64,000 nucleotides of DNA from Lepidodermella squamata (taxonomy: Eukaryota; Gastrotricha). The notes under the pieces were generated by a model. That model was not told the DNA's origin. It searched no databases and saw only the letters and a program-made list of their open reading frames with translations. The translations under genes and the position numbers were made by a program. How positions within the stretch are numbered: the first letter of the stretch is position 1; the number at the start of each line of letters is the position of its first letter. Location of the stretch: NCBI GenBank assembly GCA_047495785.1, contig JBLDXI010000020.1, positions 1,674,001 to 1,738,000 of the forward strand, written 5' to 3'. Of the stretch, positions 35,400 through 47,100 are shown in pieces.

Positions 35400-38332
35400 C
35401 TATATGATAATAGTGATTATGAAAATGATGAATTAAGGCCGTTGCGAGAGCTAATTAACACCGCAAGTCTAGAAATAATTTCTTCTGTAGTTCTGCTAAA
35501 TAAAAGTCCCAAGTGCTTTGACGCCACGCTTGATACCGCTGCAACAAATTATCTGTGTTCTTCAACTCCTGCCGATGCATTTCGGGCTGGGAAGTTGCCG
35601 ACATTAAATCCGCGCTTGTACAACTACTAATAAGATTCCCATCGTCACTCTTTCCACAAACAGACAGAAAAATGGACTCATCTTCTTACAGTAAAACGTT
35701 GATTGATCACTTGAAATGCGCGGCCGTGACACGTCTTTCTAATGTTGTGTATTTTTAAACTTGAAAGTTTTAATAACTGAAAATCATACGCGTTTAGTTC
35801 GATTAAAGTAAAAATGTTAACTGACTACTAACTTGACAATATTATTCTGTGTCACGGTCGCGTCTCTGTGCCAAGTTATCATATATGAATATTATATATT
35901 ATATAAATAGTCACTCTAGCCGGTTTTTCATCTCTCCTCATCGCCGACTCCGTTATGTTTCTTTTCGCTCGTGTTGCGTGCAATCATAAAAAAAACTGAA
36001 TCAGCTTGTCATTTCTTGCCCAAAAATGAACTCGTCGACCACTCTGTTGGACCAACGCTCTCTTAATTAATTATAGGATGCCGCCTTCCTCGGACATGCT
36101 CTCTCTCATCTTCCCTCGCGAGATTTTCAACTGTATGTATAAGAAACAACCACCAACAATGGCGAAAATATTAGGCACTTGACTTGCTCACATTGTTGTT
36201 GTTGTTTTCTATTGTTGGTTGGGGGATTTCGCTGTCGAAAATCATCATCATAGGCCTGAACTCGTTCTGAGCCGTTTTTCTCGCTCCTAATTGGCCGCGC
36301 TGCCTTTGCGAATGCCCACACACATACCACACACGAAACAATAGTGGTAGTAATACCTTGCAAAGGCCGAAGAAAAAAAACGCGCGCGCTGCTGTCAATT
36401 CTATAGCCGCCGCCGCGTTTTATCTATGCCGCCGTAGTTCATCATCAGCGTGTGTGTGCGCGCACTACAACTACCAACTCCGCCATATTAAATGCATACT
36501 ACCTAATAGTCGGTATCACGTTCTAGCTAGGCGAAAAAAACGCCGACGAGGTGCCTGGCTGAAATACTGTGGCTAAGCTCAATTGGCCATTTTTTTCTGT
36601 CAACACTCGTTTTTTGGCACCAGACTCGATGATGATGATGATGATGGAAGTGAAAGAAAATCATTCTTCCGTCGCGTTAAGTTTACGCTCAATTAAATTC
36701 TTCGTTAGTTTTGAGACGCGCGTTGGTCCGCGCTGCAACAACACGAGCTGATTGAAACATCGTATATATAATTTTTAAGGAGGATGACAAAAAAAATTGA
36801 CCATGTTGTTTACACTTGCTGTTATTACTATTAACAACTCTATATAATATTAAAACTAGTAATCATTATTATATTCTTCGGATAAAACGACTTTTTTGAT
36901 CCGTTTTTTGAGAACAACTCTTTGCTTCAAAAAAAAATCGCTTAGCTACGCTTAGAATTGAAGGTTTTTCTCTCACATCTTTCTTCGCTCTCTCTCTATC
37001 TGGTCCAATTGATCATCGTCTTGTAAATGTGCATGTGTTTTATCTAGCTGTAAACGTGCGACCTATAACGATTCGGAGGACGATTGAGGGGAAAAGCTAC
37101 TCTTCTTCAACTTCAGAAAACAAAAATCAGCTTGCTGCGCTAGAAAGTGAAAAATTATTCACTAATAGAGAAACACTCTGAAAATGATAATTATTACACA
37201 TCGTTATTATTACTATTCTATACATGCGTGTTTCTTATTGGCGATCATTTTTTTGATTAAATGACGACTTTTTCGCGCGAGACGAGAGACACGCCTGCCT
37301 CATCGAGAGCCCGTTCCACTTAATGAAAGGCGGAAAATCTATTCATCACCTGTCCAGGTTTTCCGCCGCTCCTACTTCTGCCACCGTTTTTTCTCTTCTC
37401 CAGGCTTTTCTTACTCCTATTCGCTTGATTCGAATCGGCGGTGGCGAGCAACCTTATTGTATTCTTCACTCCAATTATCGTCTCAGTTATTTGGTTATTG
37501 ATGATGATGATGGTACAAAAAATAGTTTGCACTAATTTGGTAGAAGAATAACAAACAAAAAAGCTCAGCTTTGTTTCCGTATATGAAAAAAAAAATATAT
37601 ATATATATACAGCCTCGATTATTATTGAAACTATTAACAATACTGCTATTTAATTCAAAACGTCTTTTTCTGTGTCTAATAATAAAAATGGAAAAATACG
37701 CGTACGCGCAAATCGCACTCTTCTTCAATCCACCATAAAAAATATGAAAAAAGTTGGTTGAATGACGAAATTTCATCGAAAAAATTGAATCCTGTTTTTT
37801 TTGTTCCCTGTCTACGATCAATTTTCAGTTCACTTTTTCAACATCACTGTCACGCAATTTTTTTGCAGATGGCGCCGCATTTTCTTTGCTCTTATTTTTC
37901 ACTCTGTCTAGCATTTGTTGCATTGTTTATGAGTCGGAAAAGCTATTGAGAAGGGAATTTGCGAGAAATAACACAAAACAGTATAAAATAAGTGGCGAAG
38001 TTAACTGGGACGAAACCGATTTTATAGTCACATCCAGCTTAATTTTTTCTGAACGAAATCTGACACCTGGTTCGCTCTCGTCATTTCCGCTGTCAAAAAC
38101 CGTGAAGAATAGGCGGTCTCACTCTCTCTCTATTTCTCTCGCGTGTGTTGAAAATATTCTATATATATTATTATTATTAATGATGGAAATAAATTTAGTA
38201 ATAATATTATTCTAGGTCCCGCGCGATATGATGATGATGCGATGTGATGGCTGAAAAAAATGAAAATGGAAAACAATAAAAATGAACTGAAAAAGGGGTA
38301 TTTATGCCACTGTCTTAATCGATTTTTAGGTG
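35400..38332. other. Gene-free stretch between PRL and Brambleberry
   Basis: 2.9 kb, presumably the PRL 3' UTR plus the upstream region of the next gene. Very AT-rich with short trinucleotide runs (GAT/GATG near 36630 and 37500) and an AT run near 37590. No gene recognised. Confidence 0.55.
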
Positions 38333-41300
38333 ATGCGAATTATTGCTGCAGTTGTTATTTTTATCGCGATCAGCCACGCGTATGATCAAACGACGTACGA
38401 CATTGGCCAGCGGCAGTACGAGGCGATTGTGGCCGACACCCGGCACCCGAAATACGGGCCCTGCTGGACGCGGGTGCTGGAGGACTCGCGGCAGGGGTGT
38501 CGGAAACTGACGGAAGACACGCAGCATCGACTCGCCCTCGGCTTTACGAATTGCTTCCTGACAAAAACCGGCCGTCAGACGTATGAAGGATGCGGCGAGT
38601 CGGACATTTCAAACTGCGTCAAGGACATGGATTCAGCCGCATTTACCGCCTACACGAATTTCTTCACGCATGCTCAGTCACTGTGCTACTTCCTAGAAAG
38701 CATACGCTGGCAGGTTCGTAATTCGATCCTCCTTAATTTATGATGAGCGTAAAATCGATTTAATTTACCAGGAAAATGCGGAAACAACTATCGGTCGCTT
38801 AATCGACCAGACCCTGCATTTCGAGGAGCGCCTCAAGGAGTGGAACGTGTCTGTGTTGTCCTTCGAGAACAGAACATTAGGACTGCAAGCGCAGCTGGTT
38901 GAAGCCGGAAGTCGGTTGACGAGCACTTTAGACCAATCGCAGGTAAGATGAGTCACTTGTTGTTAGTGCTTAGTGTCCAATTTTATCCGGTTTTTTTTGG
39001 CTATTAATGAACGCCAAAAAGTCGAAAAAGAAAATAAAGTGTAATTTCAGAAATAAATTGTAAAATTAACTGCTGGGTTCCATAGGTCAGGGCTTCTGAA
39101 CACCTTGGCGACCTCAAAATAAAAATTCTTACCAGACTGCGACCCCTACCCAAATTTCTTCATTTTTATCCTTTTTCGATGTAGGAATACGTACCCTATA
39201 TTCAGAAATTCTCTTCAAAAAATATAAAATTTATTAACACCTATTAACACCCATTTTTCAAAGAATTTCTTGAAACTTACACATCAACTTGGCTTTTAGC
39301 CGAATTATCAGCCAAATAATACCCAAAAATAACCAAATCGCCGCCGATTTTTTTTAGTTTTATCAGATCATCGGGTGACCTCATTTGAGAAGTGTTGCTC
39401 TAGGTTGAAGAGAGAAAATCAGAAAAATTTAATTTAACTACTTAGGAAAATTCGGTATTTTTCTCAAAATAAAACCAAAAGCATTTTTCATTTTGGTTGT
39501 GTGATTTCACAGGAAGAAAATTGAAATTCGCTGAAGATGGGAAATTCACTGAAGTCTTGACTGGATTTCTTCGATTTTGTTATTCTGTTTGGAACTGTCC
39601 ATAATCGATTTGCATTTTCATGGAATTTTTAATACGGAATACAGAATCTTTTATCGGAACAAAATTTAAGGTGAACGGAACCTAATTACTAATTAATGAT
39701 GAAACTCAAAAGATAACTCAAAATGTGCCAAGTGTTGATTTCCAACCAATTCTCAAAATTTGGGGCAACGCATGATCCTTAAAGTGAACGCTATGTGCTT
39801 TCCAGAATTTTACGCTGAATTTAAAAATAATTTATTTAGAATTACAACTGTCAGTCTCAATAAATATTGCAAATTCTGGTTCTTTTTAAAGGAAAAATTG
39901 GTTCCGGTACTAGGAATCAAGTTGTCTGGATTTTTATATTTGCAGGTCATAAAACTTGATCGGTTACGTTATTGTTGAGACACCCTGTATTTGATGGAAA
40001 ATATTATTTTAATTAATTAGTATATTGAGAAATTTTTCGCAAATTTTTATTAAGAGACCATTTTCATGATTTTCACTTGTAAATTTATTTTGCCAATCGA
40101 ACGCCATGAATTTGAGGCTCTAGCACTAGCTTTTCCCAAAATGAAGTATTTTTCCCTGGGTCAACTTTGATCTCATTTTTTGCATTATTTAGGCGGCTGT
40201 TGCTGTGATGAGGCAAGCATCTGCCGACCAGCACGCGATTATTCGAGATGTATTCAAGCAGCTGACCAGTCTTCAAGAAATGGTCGTCGACGAGTTCGCC
40301 GGTTTCTACGCGTACGCCTACTACGTGGCCTCAACCGGGCTCGCCTACGTGCTGACGTCAACGCAGCGAACCGAAGCGGCTCGAGTGCCTCTTCTCGCCG
40401 TCACCTCAACGACGTTCGCCGTCGAGCGGTTCGCGCTGCGGCAGCTGCTCGAATTCTGCCAGGGCCTGCGAGACGTCTCGAACCTGTCGATGCATGCGGC
40501 CGTGTGGTGGCTGCGCCGCGTCGCCGTTTTCGCGTGTCTGTCCCTGCTAGCGTGGTCGGCGGTGCGCTACCGTGATCTGCACATGATAAATCACTCGCTG
40601 CTGGAGGGCGTTGCTAGGGAGCAGCGGCACTTGCGGCGCATCTACTCGCAGATCGCGTCGCTGCGATCGGCGCTCAGGGAGCGGTCGCTGACGCCGACCA
40701 ACGACCAGCCGGCGACGAGACCGCCGCACCGGCCGCGCCGCCGCAGCCCGGAAAAGGACTCGGTCACGCCAACTCCGCGTGATTCATCGGCCGCGGCGAC
40801 TGCGACTGCCCTGAGCAAGCACTCGTCGAGGCAGCCGCAGGAAATCGTGACCTCGCCGCCGGATGCCGACGACGAGGGTGATGGCGGAAACGATGACACT
40901 GGTAAGAAAAATAAAATACCTCCCAGCTTAAGAAAAACTGAAAATAGCCTGATTTTCCGCGCATCATCTCGATAGATCTAAGAATTTAACTTAGAAATTC
41001 TTTTCCATTCATATGACGGTTTTGTTTAGGTAATTCCTAATTTTTGAACTGTCCGAATTTTTACGAAACCTAATTTTAGATGCGAAAATTTTGTTGAAAA
41101 AAATCGCAATAAAATATTACCTATTAAATTCACTGTTATTTTCAGTAGATAAGGCCCAGAAAATGGTATTTTAACAGGTTACGTTTGGGGCCAAGTTTCG
41201 AAAATGTAGCAAATTGATTTTTAAGGTGGTTTAGAATTGTTCAGATTAATTTCGGATCTGTGTCATGACCCTCTTTCGGACAAAAAAGTCTTTCTTTTGT

Positions 41301-42771
41301 CACATGACAAATTTGAAAACGCAACTTCTTGCACTAAAATAATTTAGGTGAATAATTACTTTTTACCTTCAGTAAAAATTTATTTATTTTTGACGAAAAA
41401 AACCTAGGTTATTTCGGACGGCTTAGTATTAATGTTTGATTGAGCGTCCTATTTAAGCGAACCGCAATTTTGTGTGTTGAGAATAGGTGAGCTAAAAAAA
41501 TTGAAAAATCGAGGGATTTGAACCCTCGATACAAAATTTTGTTCGTTACGCAGGTTTTCCATCTAAGGCATCAAATTTCAAGGATTTGAAATGTGATTGA
41601 CTCTTCTTCGAATTTCGATACTGTCCGTTACCTTTTGCAATTATTCAAAACATGAACCTGCCTTACGATGCAGTTTTTTGGCTTATTTCTAGCAAGAAAT
41701 ATGGCAAATCTTTTTGACCGCGGGAAACGTCCGCGTAGAATTCGAAACACATGGAAGAAGTATTTTAGGGCTATTCAACATTTTCAACGTGTTTTTGTAT
41801 GCCAAGAAAAAAATTCGTGCTTGCTCGAAATGAACCCGTCCGAAATAAGACCACGCTACAGAACCCTGTGATATTTTTCGTGACTAGGCAGAACACAATT
41901 TACTGAATTACATTAAAATTAGCAATTAATCTTAGCCCCAAATAGACTGCAGCAATATCAATTTTCTAGTTTTTCCAATCTCAGACTTTCCAAGTCTTTT
42001 ATTTGATATGTCTGCGATGTTACACTCATCAAATAGCTGGTTTGACCTTATTTCAGACGAGAGGTGTCTGATTTCTTAGCACCCTTTAAAAATCGATAGG
42101 TCGGCTGTGTTATTCTCAAGGGCTTAAGATTTTGCTTTGTCTGCGTAATAAAAGCGACTAGGCGCCCGTTATTGATTAGGCGGGGCACCAATTTGTAAAG
42201 CTTCAAAATATCTTCTACGCAAACATGATTATAATCAAGGTAACCTAATGAGGAAAATTGAACCCGGGTTATTGACTTTTAGGAGGAAAAATTAACTTTT
42301 CATTTTTTCATTTTTCATTTAAATTATTTGACCTGAAAATGAAAATTTTATTAGTTTAAAATAATGCGATTTCAAGATCTTCGATATTAAATTATGTCCG
42401 ATTTTTTTTCAGCTTCTGTCACCGGCAGCACAATTAGCACGCTTTCATTGTCCCGCTACAATTTGCGGTCTTCACAACGTTCTTCCGTCGCGTCATCGCC
42501 AATCACGACTAACCCGGTGATCCGCGAACTGACCCCGACTTCCACGACCTCCAGCATCCGGTCCAGGTCTCGCTCACGATCGCGATCCCGTGCACCGGCC
42601 ACTCCTAACGCGACCCCAACAACCCGCCTTAACAGCAGTCGCTTATCAGAAGCGGGCGATGGGCCAGTTTCGGACTCGCAGCTTCTGGCAAGTGTCGAGG
42701 CATCGGCTCGCCGGACGGCTAGGACAGCTAGAATGGCTCGTTTAGCTGCTCAACGGGAGGAACAATTCTGA
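38333..42771 (+). CDS. BMB: Brambleberry/Kar5/GEX1-family nuclear-fusion protein, 539 aa
   Basis: Membrane protein family needed for fusion of nuclear envelopes (karyogamy in yeast and plants, karyomere fusion in zebrafish embryos). Exons 38333-38713, 38772-38942, 40193-40901, 42413-42771; phases agree (540 codons). A signal peptide (MRIIAAVVIFIAISHA) is followed by the cysteine-containing lumenal region typical of the family: GPCWTRVLEDSRQGCRKLTE, HRLALGFTNCFL, GCGESDISNCVKDMD, FTAYTNFFTHAQSLCYF. Next come a helical stretch, two hydrophobic segments (about 220-245, AYAYYVASTGLAYVLTS; about 290-305, VAVFACLSLLAWSAV) and a charged tail. The tail has an SR run and RYNLRSSQRSS, consistent with a nucleoplasmic or cytosolic end. 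The two last introns are long (1.25 and 1.5 kb) and contain mobile-element-like ends. ATG follows a splice acceptor by 3 nt. Confidence 0.87.
39086..39410. mobile_element. Possible hAT-like MITE in a Brambleberry intron
   Basis: The left end CAGGGCTTCTGAACACCTTG followed by GCGACC and a GC-poor body, and a right end GGTGACCTCATTTGAGAAGT, are roughly inverted relative to each other and resemble hAT termini. No clear 8-bp duplication. Weak. Confidence 0.3.
39955..39988. mobile_element. Tc1/mariner-like terminus
   Basis: On the minus strand the sequence begins TACAGGGTGTCTCAACAATA, a form common at Tc1/mariner termini (TA then CAGGGTGTC). No partner end found within the intron. Only a fragment. 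Confidence 0.35.
41501..41585 (-). pseudogene. Degenerate tRNA-like sequence
   Basis: On the minus strand a T-arm-like hairpin (stem ATCGAGGG, 7-nt loop TTCAAAT, stem CCCTCGAT) follows at tRNA-like distance a D-arm-like GCCTTAGATGG. The anticodon stem and the acceptor stem each have mismatches, so it is probably a tRNA pseudogene or tRNA-derived repeat. It lies in a Brambleberry intron. Confidence 0.35.
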
Positions 42772-44146
42772 CGCAATAACATTTCAAAACACCAAATTCC
42801 ACTTGACTCGCTCACTTTTTTTCTTGTTGTTGAGGCTTTTTTGCAACTGCTTTTTAAGATCTCGATGGCTTTCGAATTTCAATGGTGAAAACCGGTTTGA
42901 TCTTGCATGTCTTTTTGTCACACTACTATACTGCTTTTGTATCCTGTTATTGGGTATTTACGATTTTTTGGCTTTTTTGTGACCGGTTGATTCATCTCAG
43001 CTGCGTTCGATAATAATAATAAAAAATCGCCTGTTTCCATGCGTGGGTCTCTTCTTGTCCGAACGTGCCTGAAATTATTGCGATGATTATGTTATAGAGT
43101 CCCCATGGAGCGCGCCGCTCCAGCTTCAATAAGTGCCGATAAAGTGGGTTGTCGTGGTGACACTTTTTAGCGTAGAAAACTGTCATCGAAAATCGATTTT
43201 CCAGGTGCTTTATTTTTTGGCTGAGTCAACACAGACAGGACGCGGCCGGCGACAGCAACATTTTCAAGCATAGAAACCGAGAAGGGCAGCAACGAGTTTA
43301 TTCAAACAAATGAGAGGTGATTTCATTCTGATTAAAGAAATGGTGATGGTTCACCCCTATTGATGCCAAGGAACAATAATTAGAGCTCAAAATTTCATCT
43401 GGCTAAAAGTAATCAGTTGGATTATGGAGTGATTTGGCCTTAAAAAGTCAAAGGTGGTTAGGTAAGGACCCTGAGAGTGGGGAAAGGCGATCTAAAACTG
43501 TCAATTTATTCCCGTTCATATTAGGCGGGGTCCATCGAGCTGTCAGCGTCAGTGTCTCGCGAAACTAGGAATTTTCTAAATAATTTCCCCCTTCTTTATC
43601 TGGAAATGAGTTGTGTCGAGGTGCATTGTACGCATTCTTGTTATCGTTTTCTTGGTCTATTCAACGGCATGTCAACGTAACCCCGACTGTAGAAGCATGA
43701 CAAATCCTAGTAAAATCCTCCTTAATTTTTTTAATCACATTCATAATTGCGCTCACCTTTTTTACACTTAGAAAATTTGACACCTGTGAGCCTCAAATAA
43801 GAGGGCAGTACAGATACAGATTTTAGTAATTTTCCAAAAATTCAATTGTAATCTGATTTTGTCAATGTCGATTTTGCTTGAGCGTCTGAAAAACCAAAAA
43901 ACACGGCAAAATTGGGCTCAAAATTTTATTCGACTGTAAAAATCCGACACAGATCTGAGACCGGCTGTTTTAGCTGAGAAAAAAGTATTTGTATCACCAG
44001 TCACTCTCCAATGTTTCTTTGAGACAAAATTGAGAGAAAAGAAAAGAGAAACACAAGTTACGTCTAGGAAAAAAAATCGTCTAGAAATTAAGACTAGGAG
44101 TGAAATAATCGATGATCTCAGTCACTTGGCTCGACGATGGAGAAAT
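42772..44146. other. Intergenic region between convergent Brambleberry and kelch genes
   Basis: 1.4 kb between two convergent 3' ends. No gene recognised. Confidence 0.6.
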
Positions 44147-47100
44147 TCAGTTATCGGCTCCGCATCGCACTCGCTTGTGCTCCTCGCTGAGCGATTCCAA
44201 AGCACCGGGTGACGCGCTTCGCTTCCGCGTCTGCTTCGCAGCGCCGTCCTCCTCTTCGATATCTTCGCCCTTCAACGCAGCCATGACCGACTTCTTCGCG
44301 GCTTTCAGCATCGCCGCAGTGTCCGGGACTTCGACCGGCTTGCGTTCCATCGCCAGCGCGGCCGTGATGTTGACGTCCAGGGTGTAGGCGTTGGTCAACA
44401 GCTTTGAGCAGTGCATGGATTCGGGTTGGAGATCGGCGCAACCGGCGACCAGCAGCAACTTGCAGTGCGTCGTCTGCTCGCCTTCGCTGGTCGACGAAAT
44501 CGGCAGCAGAATTGATCCACTGCGCGCCTCAGGCCAACCGGCCGCGCCGTCAAGGCAGTACCATCCATTCGACGGATTTTCTAATAAAGAAATCAAAATT
44601 TCAATTTTCAAAAAAGTGTTATTAGCTTATTTCGGTTTCCTGATATAATTTTAGGCAGAATGCTCAAAGTTTTCAAGAACTTAGCAATGATCTTTCAAAG
44701 TTTCTGAAATTGACGTAGTGAACGTAATGAGCTTCGGCTCGACATTGAAAGGAAACGTTTCACCGTCATTCTCCTTAGAAAAGCTGCAGATTCTCTCGTT
44801 TTGGCGCTCTCAAGTTTAACAGCAAACAAAACCTCTTTCATCAGGCATCTTTAGATAGCAAAAACCTTTATATGGAAAAAAACCTTGATGACTTTCTTGG
44901 CAATAGCAAGGAAGTTCGAAAAACTACTACGAAAAAACTCTCATTGGTACCAGGACGCCCTTTACGCTCGATTTATGATCTTAAGCCACTCCCATGGCTG
45001 CGATTCATTAGTGTTTTTTTTTCTTTTGACCTCTTTGCCGAGCTGACGCTGAAGACAACATCATCTTGTAGATAAGGGAAATCGCCTTCAATCACAAGAC
45101 TGATCGGTGAGTACAGCAATTCGAAAAATTCGTCCAACAAGCGAAAATTGATATCAAAACTGTTAAAGAGTCGAAGATTGGAACGCGCCTGGTGGTCGCG
45201 CCTGCCTTTCACGGCTGAAGCCCCTGGTCACCGACTGGCAGCCGGGCGTCGTGCGATCTAGTAATTTACTCTTGTTTTTTTTGTTGCTTTTTGATTGCTA
45301 AATTTTTTCAGCTGGGTCAGAGGCGGCCTGTCGAGGCGCGCGAGGACCGTGTAACCTATGCCCCCCCCCCTGCTTGCTGCTCCTGCTGTTGTCCCTTCTC
45401 CCGCTGCGAACCGCCAAAACCCGTGCTGCCCGAGCAACCGCGGCGGCAAGGAGAAGGACGCGAGACTGGAGGCCTTCCTGCGTAATTATTGATCAAGTTG
45501 ATCTTTTTCACTCTTTCTCTCATCTCTTATTTTGTATAGGCCATTGGCATCGAAGCGCAGAAGGCCGCCGTCTACGCGTCCCTCTTATTTTCCTTAATCA
45601 CTTGCGCGGGTTTCGTCATTCGTTCAATTCGCTGGTGCGTGGTGCGCAAGCGCAATGCCGCTGCGCTGCGCGATTTGGCGAGCGAAGGCGTGAGGGCAGG
45701 CGCTAAAGCTGTTGCCGATCTGGCAGCGCAGTTCAACCGGAGTCTCTTCTCAACCGGCTGAATGTGTCGACCGTTACTAACGCGGCCGTGCTCAGCTCCA
45801 CCGTCATCGATGTGGCTGGAGGCGCCGATCAGACGAGCAATTCCGAACCTGGCCCAGCCGAGCCGTCAAACACTCCGGCGCAAAACACTCGACAGAAAAA
45901 GGCCGCTGTGAAGCCAAAGTAAAGAACGAAGAAAAACTCGAATATTTTGTTTGATTCAGGCATCCGAACATCCGCTCGCAGTATGCAACACGCCAAATCA
46001 CCTCAATATGCACCATCAACGTCATGAATCTGCAGGCTACACGTGGTTTCAGGGTAAGACTGCAAAGCTTTTTAAGCAATCGATTCTATAGCTTCCTTTT
46101 ACATCAGTTTGGAAGAAAATGCAGCGACACACTCTAAAATCTAAATATCTCAAAATCAAAACTGTAGATTCCGATTTTAGCAATGTCTATACCAGACTTG
46201 AGATCAAACGGAAACCAGCTGTGACTGAAACTTGGAACTCAATAGATTTCTCAATTTTTCATCCAACTCAAATGTTCAAGATTTTTCAAATTTTTGAATA
46301 ATTATCCCGCTTCGATTTGACATGAGTTTGAACCACATTCGTATTTCTCGAAAAAAATCGACTTACCTAGGTCAAACATCCACAGGTCTTTCAGCTCGGC
46401 GTCGTTTTCATTTCGCCCACCAAACACGAAAAGCCAGCGATGTTGGCACACGCAGACCGACATGTACGACCGAATTTCAGGCCAAGGTTGCGCGAGGGCC
46501 GCCGCCTTCTCCTTGCTCTCCATCTCAGCCTGGGTCGTCTTCTTACGAATCGCCTCCAAATTCCGCTTGACCTGCTCGGCAATATCGTCGTTCGCCTCTT
46601 CCTTCTTCGAGTTGCCGTTCGAGCCCTCCTCCTTAACGCCTTCTCCCTCTTCCTTTTCAACCTCTTCGTCGTCGAGGCTCTCGCCCTCACCCTCGTCGTC
46701 ATCGTCCTCCTCATCCTCGTCACACTCGCCATCATCCACGTCATACGCGGTCCATTTTCGGGTCTTGGTGTCGAAAATCGACAAATCATTCGTCCGACCA
46801 TCGGTGTCACGGCCTCCGAAAATCAAAACCTGGTGGTTGCCAGTCTTCGCCGTGTACATAGTCGCGCCATGGGCGGCGCGAGGGGTCGGCGAGTCCAGGT
46901 TCAACTGCATCGGTTTCTTCACATCGTACAACCCGTCCGGGTTCGGCGTGGCGTTGATGCAGTACAGGTCGTCGAACCAGGTCAAACGGAGCGGGTCTTG
47001 CTTCTCGCCGGCCTCTTCCTTCTTCTCACCATCCGGTCCACCGTCCTCGACGTCCTCATCCTCGTCGTCGTCTTCGTCGTGAATTCCGCCGGCTGGCACC

